Of a stretch of 33,210 nucleotides of DNA, positions 7,443-15,634 are shown in pieces. The stretch's first letter is position 1. Each line of letters starts with the position of its first letter. Both the position numbers and the translations under genes were made by a program. Source of the stretch: Cylindrospermum sp. FACHB-282 (GTDB lineage: Bacteria > Cyanobacteriota > Cyanobacteriia > Cyanobacteriales > Nostocaceae); the NCBI RefSeq assembly GCF_014697195.1, contig NZ_JACJRJ010000061.1:1-33210 (forward strand), given 5' to 3'. The notes below the pieces were generated by a model. The model searched no databases. It saw nothing but the letters and a program-made list of their open reading frames with translations, and had not been told where the DNA came from.

Positions 7443-9614
7443 TTACTTACGATTTTCTCGCCGCCACTTTCCCCTGACTAGGCGAATTTCATCATAGCTA
7501 TAACTATCGCCAAGATATTCTTTAATTGGTGTCAGGGAGATATCACCAAGAGTTTCTAAAACTTGCCAAATTTTTTGCTGTTTTTCTGGGGGAACCAACA
7601 GATTAAAATCTACTTGTTGATTCTTCTCGATTAAATCGGAAAGGTGACGGATAACTGTAGTGGTGCGGATGTCTCTTTGTTTGGCAATTTCGGTGATGCT
7701 TAAACCTTGCTGATGTAATTGCAAAGTCTGTAATTCGGTGTATGAAGGTGAATTATCTGATGGTGAGTTATAAGATGGTAGATATTCAACTTTTTGTTCT
7801 GGTAAACCTTGTTCTCGGCGATAGGCTTTAATTTCTGCCAGAAACTTGTCGCCATATTGGGCTAATTTGTGACTACCGACGCCGGAAAGTTTGCCAAAAT
7901 CAATTAAGGTTTGAGGTTGTACCTGAGACATTAATTTCAGGGTAGAATCATGAAAGATGACGTAGGGTGGAACAGATTGCTCATCAGCCAGTTGTTTGCG
8001 GAGCGATCGCAATCTTTGCACCAAAACTTCTGCCTCAACTGCTTTTGCACTCCCCTCTTCCCAAGTCACCTTTTGCGCTATGGGAACCGCTATAGAGACT
8101 GTCCGCTGTCGCTTCATCACTTCCCAACTGAGGGCGTTTAGCTTTAAAACCGAGTAACCATCGGCAGTCTGTTCTAGTAAACCTTGATGTAAAAGCGATC
8201 GCCCCAACATCCGCCACTCATCTACAGTTTTATCTTTGCCAATACCGTAGGTAGAAAGTAAGTCATGTCCGTTTTGGGTAATTTTCAGGTTTTTCCCACC
8301 CCGCAACACATCAATAATATGCAACATCCCAAATCTTTCTTTACAACGGGCTACACAAGATAAAAACTTCATCGCTTCAATTGTCCAGTCTTGCACTGGT
8401 TTGGGATAAAGGCAATTATCACAGTTACCGCAATTCCCCGGAAACCGTTCGCCAAAATAACCTAATTGAATTGTCCGCCGGCAGTCTGTCCCTTCAGCAT
8501 AATCAATTACCTGACGCAGTTGTTGTTTAGAAATCAACTGTTCTTGGGGGTCGGTTTTTTGGTTAATACTCCATTCAATAGTTTTAATATCACTAAAACT
8601 GAAAAAAAGCGTACATCGCGAAGGTTCATCATCCCTTCCCGCCCTACCGGATTCTTGATAATAACTTTCTAAATTACGCGGTAAATCATAGTGAATTACA
8701 AACCGCACATCTGGTTTATTAATTCCCATGCCAAAGGCAATTGTCGCCACCATCACCCGCACATCATCGCGAATAAATCTGGTTTGATTTTTTGAGCGTT
8801 CGTCATCAGTTAATCCGGCATGATAAGACAAAGCCGAAATTTTATCATTTTGCAATTTAAAAGTTAATTCATCAACTTTTTTACGGGTTAAACAATAAAT
8901 AATTCCCGAACCTTGATTTTCTCGAATTATTCCCAACAATTCAGCATAAGCAGTTTTAGTTTTAGTCCGAACTTCATAATAAAGGTTTTGGCGGTTAAAG
9001 CTGGCGATGTGGATACTCGGTTGCTTTAGCCCTAATTGTTGGATAATGTCTGCACGGACGCGATCTGTGGCTGTGGCGGTGAGGGCGAGGGTAGGGACAT
9101 CAGGATAACGCTTCCGCAGAGATTTCATTTGACGGTATTCTGGACGGAAATCGTGTCCCCACTCAGAGACGCAGTGGGCTTCATCGATAGCAAAGATAGA
9201 AATGCCGATTTTTTCTTTAACTAAATCCAGCAGGGGGAGAAATTTTTCGCTCAACAGGCGTTCTGGGGCGACGTAGAGTAGTTTAATTTTACCTTGGAGT
9301 ATGGCTTCTTCACGCGATCGCACCTTGAAGGCGTTCAGACTACTATTAAGGAAAGTTGCCGAAATGTTATTAGTTCGCAATGCTTCCACTTGGTCTTGCA
9401 TTAAAGCAATCAACGGGGACACCACCACCGTTAAACCTGGTTTGAGGAGTGCAGGTAACTGAAAGCACAGAGATTTACCACCACCGGTCGGCATAATAAT
9501 CAGTAAATCCCGATTTTGCAGCGCATCTTCGATAATTTGCCGTTGTCCGGGGCGGAATTGGTCATAGCCGAAGTGATATTTCAGCGCTTGTTCGAGTTTG
9601 GGATACTGAAGCAT
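7443..9614 (-). CDS. recQ: ATP-dependent DNA helicase RecQ
   Basis: A 3'-5' superfamily 2 DNA helicase for recombination and fork repair. Over 723 residues I read the Q-motif region FRPGQRQII, Walker A TGGGKS (43-48), the DEAH box (144-147, AIDEAHCVSEWGHDFRP, including the RecQ aromatic loop), TALTATAT and the second helicase lobe (IIYCLTRKKVDEL, VMVATIAFGMGINKPDVRFVIHYDLP, QESGRAGRD). Then come the RQC zinc-binding cysteines (CRR...CGNCDNC), a winged helix, an HRDC domain (about 545-610, PPYVIFHDSTL) and a C-terminal helix-turn-helix region (LQLHQQGLSITEIAKQRDI). All expected domains are present and intact. It is transcribed alone. Confidence 0.96.
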   Translation of the reverse strand: MLQYPKLEQALKYHFGYDQFRPGQRQIIEDALQNRDLLIIMPTGGGKSLCFQLPALLKPGLTVVVSPLIALMQDQVEALRTNNISATFLNSSLNAFKVRSREEAILQGKIKLLYVAPERLLSEKFLPLLDLVKEKIGISIFAIDEAHCVSEWGHDFRPEYRQMKSLRKRYPDVPTLALTATATDRVRADIIQQLGLKQPSIHIASFNRQNLYYEVRTKTKTAYAELLGIIRENQGSGIIYCLTRKKVDELTFKLQNDKISALSYHAGLTDDERSKNQTRFIRDDVRVMVATIAFGMGINKPDVRFVIHYDLPRNLESYYQESGRAGRDDEPSRCTLFFSFSDIKTIEWSINQKTDPQEQLISKQQLRQVIDYAEGTDCRRTIQLGYFGERFPGNCGNCDNCLYPKPVQDWTIEAMKFLSCVARCKERFGMLHIIDVLRGGKNLKITQNGHDLLSTYGIGKDKTVDEWRMLGRSLLHQGLLEQTADGYSVLKLNALSWEVMKRQRTVSIAVPIAQKVTWEEGSAKAVEAEVLVQRLRSLRKQLADEQSVPPYVIFHDSTLKLMSQVQPQTLIDFGKLSGVGSHKLAQYGDKFLAEIKAYRREQGLPEQKVEYLPSYNSPSDNSPSYTELQTLQLHQQGLSITEIAKQRDIRTTTVIRHLSDLIEKNQQVDFNLLVPPEKQQKIWQVLETLGDISLTPIKEYLGDSYSYDEIRLVRGKWRRENRK

Positions 9615-9757
9615 AGCGATCGCTTTTTTGGGAAAAATCTGCGGGGGGTAGTTATGAAGATATCAGGATTTTAGCTCACCTTGGGCAATGGGGAACCCTA
9701 GCTACAATGATAGACAGGGCTATTTGATGATCAATTAGTCCAATTAGAGGTACGACA

Positions 9758-9856
9758 ATGACTGTCAAATACCAGTTATTAGAGGAAATCGATTTAGTAC
9801 CCGATGCCTTGCTAGAAGAAGTTCTAGACTTTATAGTGTCAAAATGTGAAGTGTAA
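9758..9856 (+). pseudogene. Truncated DUF2281/VapB-like antitoxin remnant
   Basis: The frame ATG 9758 to TAA 9856 encodes 32 residues beginning MTVKYQLLEEIDLVPDALLE and continuing EVLDFIVSKCEV. The first 27 residues are the characteristic N-terminus of small cyanobacterial DUF2281 proteins, often antitoxin partners of PIN-domain toxins. Those proteins normally continue to 60-75 residues with a charged helix. Here the frame ends right after the conserved IV, and no toxin gene follows. I infer a decayed toxin-antitoxin locus. A TACAAT hexamer (about 9701) could still be a promoter. Confidence 0.6.
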
Positions 9857-9877
9857 TCTTTATTCCCAAACTCACCT

Positions 9878-10159
9878 ATGAAAGCAACTTGGAACGGCGC
9901 TGTCTTAGCCGAAAGCAACGATACCGTAGTCGTAGAAGGCAACCATTACTTCCCCGCTGACGCCATTAACAAGCAGTACTTCCAAGAAAGTAACACTCAC
10001 ACAACTTGTTCGTGGAAAGGTGTTGCCAGTTACTACAGTGTCGAAGTTGACGGACAAGTTAACAAAGATGCTGCTTGGTACTATCCCAGCACCAAGGAAA
10101 AAGCGAAAAATATTGAGGGTTACATCGCCTTTTGGAAAGGTGTCAAAGTTGAATCTTAA
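9878..10159 (+). CDS. DUF427 family protein
   Basis: A 93-residue cytoplasmic protein of the DUF427 family. It has the family's compact beta architecture: MKATWNGAVLAES, then VVVEGNHYFPADAI, a THTTCSWKGVASYYSV core with conserved Cys and Trp, AAWYYPSTKEKA, and the terminal GYIAFWKGVKV. Its length is normal. The biochemical role of the family is not established. The start ATG is unambiguous from the family N-terminus. It is followed by a hairpin at 10181-10206 and appears monocistronic. Confidence 0.9.
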   Translation: MKATWNGAVLAESNDTVVVEGNHYFPADAINKQYFQESNTHTTCSWKGVASYYSVEVDGQVNKDAAWYYPSTKEKAKNIEGYIAFWKGVKVES

Positions 10160-10180
10160 TTTTCTTTAAAAATTATTGTG

Positions 10181-10206
10181 TAGAGAGGTTGGATACAACT
10201 TCTCTA
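10181..10206 (+). terminator. Hairpin after the DUF427 gene
   Basis: TAGAGAGGTTG (10181-10191) and CAACTTCTCTA (10196-10206) pair with one wobble around a GATA loop, 22 bp after the stop. It lacks a clear U-run. The remaining spacer to 10335 shows only a 26-codon ATG frame (10210-10290) that I do not accept as a gene. Confidence 0.5.
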
Positions 10207-10335
10207 CCCATGCCATCGACAACCGCCAAGTTTTTGACACTCTCTTTCTCTGAAGCCGCTGAGATTCTGCCTTACCGCGAGGTCTCTTGATTGACAGCAT
10301 TACCAGATGGCTCCTGTATAGATAGTGACGCCGCC

Positions 10336-10593
10336 TCAGCTAATTTCTAGTTCTTTTTTAGAACGTTTCAACTGCTTCCAGAGTAATTTTATTTGGGTAT
10401 AGGCATCTTCTGGAGAAAGCTGACCACTAGTTTGCAAGTTGCAGATATTGCTCACCCGCTGAGTAAATTCTTGTAGATTAGCGTTAAAAACTAAATACTC
10501 TGGTTTGAACTGACCGTAATAACTACTACGGGGATAGAGAAAATTAGATAAATTAGCTAGAAAATCAGAATCTTCTGCCATTGTCATTTGCAT
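10336..10593 (-). CDS. Small conserved cyanobacterial protein (probably DUF7219-like)
   Basis: An 85-residue soluble helical protein. The core FLYPRSSYYGQFKPEYLVFNANLQEF followed by SNICNLQTSGQLSPEDAYTQIKLLWKQLKRSKKEL is a pattern I recognise from short conserved cyanobacterial proteins, probably DUF7219; the family name is from memory. No function is known. Three in-frame methionines lie at the start (codons 1, 3 and 5) and I cannot choose between them; no clear Shine-Dalgarno precedes them. Two TACCAA-type operators lie 125-167 bp upstream of its start. Confidence 0.65.
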   Translation of the reverse strand: MQMTMAEDSDFLANLSNFLYPRSSYYGQFKPEYLVFNANLQEFTQRVSNICNLQTSGQLSPEDAYTQIKLLWKQLKRSKKELEIS

Positions 10594-10717
10594 CCATAAG
10601 TTAGTTAATACTAAAAATTAGGCGGTAATCACAACTACTTTCTCAACTTATCCAGATTAGACACAAACAAGGAACTCAGTAAAAAACTAGATATTTACTT
10701 GATACTTCGAGATTGTG

Positions 10718-10734
10718 AACCAACTAAGTTGGTA
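10718..10734. promoter_or_regulatory. Putative operator 1 of the RHH-Mop regulator
   Basis: ACCAACTAAGTTGGT (10719-10733) is a perfect 15-bp palindrome. With flanks it fits the pattern [TA]ACCAA-N5-TTGGTA found three times around this regulator. Confidence 0.65.
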
Positions 10735-10743
10735 TAAACTATA

Positions 10744-10760
10744 TACCAACTATATTGGTA
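10744..10760. promoter_or_regulatory. Putative operator 2 of the RHH-Mop regulator
   Basis: TACCAACTATATTGGTA is a second TACCAA-N5-TTGGTA site, centred 26 bp from operator 1. It lies downstream of the regulator gene and upstream of the small protein at 10336-10593, so what it controls is not obvious. Confidence 0.65.
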
Positions 10761-10907
10761 AACTTGTTATATATGTTACATTTTTGCAAATGCCAAAGAC
10801 AGTGCCCAGCAAACTTCCTTCGGCATTTTTGCTTTCATGTGGATGCTCCCCTATTCCAGCGCTTTGCCAGCCTTTAACAAAGCAAACAACAATGCCCGAA
10901 CACCAAT

Positions 10908-11342
10908 TTATTCTCTGGCAATCACAATATCGTTAGATTTAATCACCGCGTAGGCTTCTGTTCCTTCAACCAGTTCTAACTCCTCGGCTGACACCCTGGT
11001 AATCATCGAGGTTAACTCAACTCTGTGAACAATCTCTAGGGTTATCTCAGTATTTACGGCTCCTGTTGTCACTCGTTTGATGATTCCCTTCAGTACATTT
11101 CGGGAGCTAACTTTTAAAGGTTTCTTTTCACTACCAGTTTTACCTTGAGCAATTTCCGCCGCTGCTTCCTCCTGTTCGGTTGGTAATGCTATCGGTGGCG
11201 ACGAGTATTTATTTAAACCCCGTACCAGTTCCCGCAAAATCTCAGTTTTGGTTCGATGAGACTGCTGGCAGAACTCTTCCAGAATCTTTCGTTCCTCTTC
11301 TGATGTTTGAAATGTCACCCATCCTTGTTCTTTTCGTGGCAT
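10908..11342 (-). CDS. Molybdate-sensing regulator: ribbon-helix-helix + Mop/TOBE fusion
   Basis: This 144-residue protein has two parts. The N-terminus (about 5-45: GWVTFQTSEEERKILEEFCQQSHRTKTEILRELVRGL) is a ribbon-helix-helix (CopG/Arc-like) DNA-binding domain. A Pro/Glu-rich linker leads to a C-terminal Mop/TOBE oxyanion-binding domain (about 78-144: SSRNVLKGIIKRVTTGAVNTEITLEI...ITRVSAEELELVEGTEAYAVIKSNDIVIA), the domain that binds molybdate in ModE and ModC. The fusion therefore reads as a molybdate-responsive repressor or activator, a different design from ModE (winged helix plus Mop). It is divergent from modA with a perfect 17-bp palindrome 6 bp before its own start, so autoregulation is likely. 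Function is inferred from domains and context. Confidence 0.8.
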   Translation of the reverse strand: MPRKEQGWVTFQTSEEERKILEEFCQQSHRTKTEILRELVRGLNKYSSPPIALPTEQEEAAAEIAQGKTGSEKKPLKVSSRNVLKGIIKRVTTGAVNTEITLEIVHRVELTSMITRVSAEELELVEGTEAYAVIKSNDIVIARE

Positions 11343-11347
11343 AATGT

Positions 11348-11396
11348 TACCAATTTAATTGGTATATGCTTGGTAATCTTGATACAATCCTACCAA
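11348..11396. promoter_or_regulatory. Operator cluster between RHH-Mop regulator and modA
   Basis: TACCAATTTAATTGGTA (11348-11364) is a perfect palindrome. Further half-sites TTGGTA (11370-11375) and TACCAA (11391-11396) follow. Successive half-sites begin at 11348, 11359 and 11370, exactly 11 bp apart, which puts them on one DNA face. This suits cooperative binding of ribbon-helix-helix dimers. The cluster sits between the two divergent starts (11342 and 11441). Confidence 0.75.
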
Positions 11397-11440
11397 ACGT
11401 AAATCTTTTGAAACAGAATCTCATCTAAACGGGGTTTTTT

Positions 11441-12238
11441 ATGAAAAAGAGACAAGTTCTCGCCTTTCTGGGTATAGCAGTTGCTAGCTTGCTGCTAGCC
11501 ATTAGCTTGCCGTTGGTTACACCTTCTCCTGTATTAGCACAGTCCAACGCCAACATCCTTGTATCCGCCGCTGCTAGCTTGAAAGAAGCCCTAACTGAAA
11601 TTAAGCCTCTTTACCAACAAAGTAGATCAAACATCAACATCACTTATAACTTTGGGGCTTCTGGTGCGTTGCAACAACAAATTGAACAAGGTGCGCCGGC
11701 TGATATTTTTATCTCTGCGGCGAAAAAGCAAGTTGATGCCTTGGAACAAAAAGGATTGTTGGTTCCGGGTACTCGTACCAACCTGGCCAATAACCGTTTA
11801 GTGTTGATTGTGCCGAAAAATGTTGTTGGTATCTCTAGCTTTTACAATCTGACAAATGAGAAGATTAAAAAAATCGCCATTGGGGAACCTAGAAGTGTTC
11901 CCGCTGGGCAATACAGTGAGCAGGTTTTAAAGAAGTTGGGTATTTTTGATCAAGTCAAGTCTAAATTGGTATTAGCTAATAATGTGCGTCAAGTTCTGGC
12001 GGTGGTAGAAAGTGGTAATGCCGATGCGGGTTTAGTTTATACCACCGATGCCAAAATCTCTGACAAAGTCAAAGTTGTAGTTGCGGCTGACGATAAATAT
12101 CACTCGCCAATTGTCTATCCAGTGGCTGTGATTAAACGTAGTAAAAATGTAGCTGCTGCCAAGGAGTTTGTCCAGTTTTTATCTAGCAGTCAAGCCAAAG
12201 CTGTACTGAAAAAATACGGGTTTATAGTTCCTCAATAG
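11441..12238 (+). CDS. modA: Molybdate ABC transporter substrate-binding protein
   Basis: A periplasmic molybdate/tungstate-binding protein that delivers the oxyanion to the ModB permease. The 265 residues start with a Sec signal peptide (KKRQ, a hydrophobic stretch about 7-27, cleavage near VLAQS). The ModA fold follows, with ligand-binding motifs ILVSAAASLKEAL, YNFGASGALQQQIEQGAPADIFISA, GEPRSVPAGQYSEQVLKKLG and VESGNADAGLVYTTDA. The length is normal. No modB or modC follows; the next gene runs the other way. So the permease and ATPase must lie elsewhere, or this is an extra binding protein. The upstream TACCAA operators point to control by the adjacent Mop-domain protein. Confidence 0.93.
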   Translation: MKKRQVLAFLGIAVASLLLAISLPLVTPSPVLAQSNANILVSAAASLKEALTEIKPLYQQSRSNINITYNFGASGALQQQIEQGAPADIFISAAKKQVDALEQKGLLVPGTRTNLANNRLVLIVPKNVVGISSFYNLTNEKIKKIAIGEPRSVPAGQYSEQVLKKLGIFDQVKSKLVLANNVRQVLAVVESGNADAGLVYTTDAKISDKVKVVVAADDKYHSPIVYPVAVIKRSKNVAAAKEFVQFLSSSQAKAVLKKYGFIVPQ

Positions 12239-12266
12239 TGCTGATGATGCCTTAAACAACAGATGA

Positions 12267-14546
12267 TCAATTTGTCGCAGCAACCACCTCAAATGCGATC
12301 GCCATTGCTGCCAGTTTTTTGGTATCAATACCACGAACTCCGGGAGATACAAATTCGACGTTAATAGCATTACGAGTGCTTGCATCCAGATCATTAAGCA
12401 AACTATCTGTCAAATCTAACACTTGATCATTGACCGAAACTGGAGCGCGGCGATTTTCTAGTCCTCTTGAATTAGCAATCTTTTGCAATGCCTTGAGAGA
12501 ATTTCGCAGAGGTGTTGTACTAGCGATGATCAGCGCTTCTGATAATCCCAAAGGCTCGCCGATGGTGAGCTTAAACCCATCATTAGCCTGGGGAATCACC
12601 CGCTTTTGCTTTGCTTCTACTAATGCAGCGTCTTCTGAGGCTGACCAATCATTGGGAAAGATAGCCGTCATTTCTCCTTGAGCATCAATCACCAAAATAC
12701 TGACGTAGAGGGGGCGAGATTCGTTATTTTGAATTTGGAAAGCAATTTCAGTGCCTATGGATAACTTTAGTATTCCAGAATCAGAAGAATTAACAGGTCT
12801 TACAGGTGCTGGTTTATTGGTCTCTCCGGTTACTTTGTTCACACCACCGCGAATGGTGAAAGTTTCGCCAAGTAACTTTTCATTGCCAGGGATATTCATA
12901 GATGCCGTGATTGCAATCCGCGATGTGTTAGTGTTTCCTAGCATTTGCTTCACAATTCTGGCTGCAAGCAGCGACTTGAGCTTTGGTTGTAACCGACTCA
13001 CAGCTTTGCTCACTGTTTCCTGACTTTTGCCAAAAGAGGTAGGCACTATCTGGTCTTGGCTGGGTAAAAATAAGCCAAAGCTACCGACGGTGGGGAGATG
13101 AGATACTCGTTGTTTCTGTAATTCCTGATATTTTGCCTCGGTAATGCGCCCAAAAATATATTGCACCTCAACAGTCCCCAAGGGTTTGGGTTCAATGCGA
13201 TTGAGCGCCTGGAGAGCTTGTGTTGCCTTATTGGCGGTATTCTTGTCGAGGGATTCGTCAATGCCAATTTTTAAAGTTAGATCACTGGGGATGCTGCGGA
13301 TACTTTCTTGCAATAGTGTTCCTGGTTGTATTGTTCCCCGTATTCGTGTATTCGTTAGCAGTGTGCCTTTGCCGATTAATCCTTGACGGGACTCTAACTT
13401 TACCTGTCCTCGTTCCCCACTTTTGCCATCGACAACTGTAAAAATAGCATTTTGTTTAAATGCTTCCAGGCTTGGTAAATCTAGCCCGCCCAGCCACAAT
13501 TGTACTTGGTTCCCCTGGACTTGAGTAACCACAGCCTCAGCAGGTAGAGCCTGTACTTGGGTAAAGTAGATGGGTAGGTTGGTCTTTCCTTTGCTCAGAT
13601 TCGATTCCACTTCTGGATCTTGAATGTTTCCGGTTTGGTTAGCGAATATTTTCGTATTCCGACCAACATTGGTCATAACTTGGTTAACAGGTTCATTCCC
13701 AGTTTGCTGCCAAAGGTACTGGGTCAATTGATAAGTAAATGCACCGACGCTAAAGTCACTAACAGTGATATCTGCGGCATATTGTTCGCGTTTAGTACTG
13801 GTGATGACAACTCCCTTAGCAACCCCTTTTCTGCGGAGTTCGATAAACTTTTGTGGTGAAAGTCCCAGTCGTCCTAGCCATTGTCGCTGATAATCGAGTT
13901 CTATTTGACTGGGTTGCAGCAGTGCTCCACCATTGCGCGATCTCACCCGGAGATTTCCCCGTTTACCACCGCCAGAATGACAGCTGTCTAACACAACTGT
14001 AACGTTATCTGTTTTCAACGCATACATAAGTAAAAACAGCGTGTGTCCCATAATGTCTTGTACTGGGCCACCAGTGACGGGATATCCTATCGGTAATCCG
14101 CTATCTATGGGAACTAGTGTGCTGTTAAGTCCATCTGGTGAATCGCGATCAGGATCTACTACCTGTGAACCATGACCAGAAAAGTGAAACACTACTACAT
14201 CACCAGGTTTTGCTTGTGCAATCAGGTGTGTTTCAAACTTTGTGAGGATGTTTTCACGAGTGGCTTGCTGATCGGTCAATGTGAGGATATTTTCTGGTTT
14301 AAAGCCAAAGCGATGAATTAATAACTCTTTCTGCAAAAGAACGTCATTTACACAACCTCTCAAAGCTGGGATTGTACCAGAATACTCATTGATGCCAACT
14401 AGTAGTGCTAGTTTGCGGGGTGCATTTTGAGCGAGGACTTTACTGTAGCGATCGCTCTGTTGCATGATATCCAACTCGCTCAAACCCAGGGTGAACAAAG
14501 CAGATCCAGTAAATTGCAAAAAATGCCGCCGTTTGATATTTGACAT
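12267..14546 (-). CDS. Orthocaspase (metacaspase-like, peptidase C14) with C-terminal DUF4384
   Basis: A prokaryotic caspase-homologue cysteine peptidase of 759 residues. The N-terminus KRRHFLQFTGSALFTLGLS has the RRxFL twin-arginine motif, so Tat export is predicted. The p20-like peptidase domain (about 43-300) has ALLVGINEYSG, the catalytic histidine H125 in HFSGHGSQ and the catalytic cysteine C189 in VVLDSCHSGG; the dyad is intact. A long middle region follows. A C-terminal domain around 590-690 (SIGTEIAFQIQNNESRPLYVSILVIDAQGEMTAIFPN) is of the DUF4384 type often attached to cyanobacterial caspases. Substrate preference (basic P1) is known for the family, not shown here. It converges with modA (28 bp between stops). 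Confidence 0.9.
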   Translation of the reverse strand: MSNIKRRHFLQFTGSALFTLGLSELDIMQQSDRYSKVLAQNAPRKLALLVGINEYSGTIPALRGCVNDVLLQKELLIHRFGFKPENILTLTDQQATRENILTKFETHLIAQAKPGDVVVFHFSGHGSQVVDPDRDSPDGLNSTLVPIDSGLPIGYPVTGGPVQDIMGHTLFLLMYALKTDNVTVVLDSCHSGGGKRGNLRVRSRNGGALLQPSQIELDYQRQWLGRLGLSPQKFIELRRKGVAKGVVITSTKREQYAADITVSDFSVGAFTYQLTQYLWQQTGNEPVNQVMTNVGRNTKIFANQTGNIQDPEVESNLSKGKTNLPIYFTQVQALPAEAVVTQVQGNQVQLWLGGLDLPSLEAFKQNAIFTVVDGKSGERGQVKLESRQGLIGKGTLLTNTRIRGTIQPGTLLQESIRSIPSDLTLKIGIDESLDKNTANKATQALQALNRIEPKPLGTVEVQYIFGRITEAKYQELQKQRVSHLPTVGSFGLFLPSQDQIVPTSFGKSQETVSKAVSRLQPKLKSLLAARIVKQMLGNTNTSRIAITASMNIPGNEKLLGETFTIRGGVNKVTGETNKPAPVRPVNSSDSGILKLSIGTEIAFQIQNNESRPLYVSILVIDAQGEMTAIFPNDWSASEDAALVEAKQKRVIPQANDGFKLTIGEPLGLSEALIIASTTPLRNSLKALQKIANSRGLENRRAPVSVNDQVLDLTDSLLNDLDASTRNAINVEFVSPGVRGIDTKKLAAMAIAFEVVAATN

Positions 14547-15114
14547 AATTCACTCCTCTTTTTGTGATTAGGCGATCAGAGACTAGTGCAATTCGGCAGG
14601 AGGTAGGTAGGGATCAACTCAAGTGTCCCGGAATACTCCAGCAATTTGCCAAGGAAACTAGAACCAATTTAACCCGAAGTCGAGAACCGATTCCCTCTGG
14701 TTATCAACAGTTGTGGGAATACTCCAGCATATTGATGGTTGTACACAGCTTTGTGCATCAAATGATTAATTCTGTTTCTTTACATCTATAGATCCCAAGA
14801 TCCCATTCCTCTGACCCTTTCATCACTCTGGAGAAAGAATAATCAAGGATAAATATTAGTAGTTGGTAGAACTCCCTTTATTTCCAGGGAATGAGGAAAT
14901 CAAAATATCAGGTACTGTACAATTTAGACTTATCTAGCTTGCTATCCATTTTTGAAGTGTCTTTCAGTTAAGATCACCTTAACTGAATTAAAACTTGAGA
15001 AAATACAGAAACTAAAAATAGCAACTTATAAAACTTTCAGCCATGTTATTGCTCACAAATGATTTAGGATTACTTACAGCAGATTTCAACTTGGTGAGAT
15101 ACAGATTATCCTAA
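14547..15114. other. Intergenic region upstream of the orthocaspase
   Basis: No convincing gene. A 75-codon GTG frame (14564-14791) has no recognisable protein. It contains a 14-bp direct repeat GGAATACTCCAGCA (14630-14643 and 14716-14729), suggesting degenerate duplicated DNA. The rest is AT-rich. Confidence 0.4.
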
Positions 15115-15338
15115 GGGCACAACATTGTTCATTGGTGTCAACTTAAGCGAAAACTCTTTTAAAATCTCGTTCCTAGCCTCTGGCTGGGAATGCCTACTCT
15201 AAGGCTCCGCCTTCCGTATAAGCGGCAGAGCCGCACTCATTGCATTCCCAGTCGAAGACTGGGAACGAGATCATGGTTCCAAGCGTTATTTGGAATAGCT
15301 TTCAGCTTAAGTTGATACTCATGAACAATGTTGTCCCC
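15115..15338. repeat. Fold-back/MITE-like element with 34-bp arms, nested repeat inside
   Basis: The arms 15115-15148 and 15305-15338 are imperfect reverse complements sharing ACAACATTGTTCAT and TCAACTTAAGC. Inside sits a second inverted pair, ATCTCGTTCC (15164-15173) with GGAACGAGAT (15262-15271), and TGGGAATGC (15185) with GCATTCCCA (15242). The inner unit is the common Nostoc-type ATCTCGTTCCCAG...CTGGGAATGC repeat. It appears to sit within the outer element. There is no ORF. The DNA from 15339 to 15634 is AT-rich promoter-type sequence with an inverted pair CAAACT...AGTTTG at 15508-15528. Confidence 0.7.
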
Positions 15339-15634
15339 CTACCCGTGTAATTTATTTACCTGAAAAATGCTGTAAGATGCGGACATAGGTATCTAAAAAC
15401 GAATTTTAATAGAGTTTTTAGTTTTTAAACATTTAGTTTTTAATTATTTAAATAGTATCTTTATTCCTCCATAGCATCACTCAAATTATGTTGTCATGTT
15501 CTAATATCAAACTCTCAAGAGAAGTTTGACAAAACTCGGAACAATATTTTACAAAAAACAATTGAAAAGGGTTTTTTGATAATCTGTCTAAACCATAGCC
15601 TAAACAACTTAAGTGATTAAGCAATTAACTCACA

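Noticed and set aside
10210-10290. 26-codon ORF after the DUF427 gene
   Set aside because: No ribosome-binding site and no similarity I recognise; chance length.
10715-10936. 73-codon ORF over the molybdate operators
   Set aside because: Starts with GTG inside an operator palindrome, has no ribosome-binding site and no recognisable protein; its 3' end overlaps the regulator gene antisense.
11341-11440. Riboswitch for molybdenum cofactor before modA
   Set aside because: The region is fully accounted for by TACCAA/TTGGTA palindromes; no multi-stem aptamer layout is seen.
14564-14791. 75-codon ORF upstream of the orthocaspase
   Set aside because: GTG start in the divergent promoter region, contains a DNA-level direct repeat, no family resemblance.
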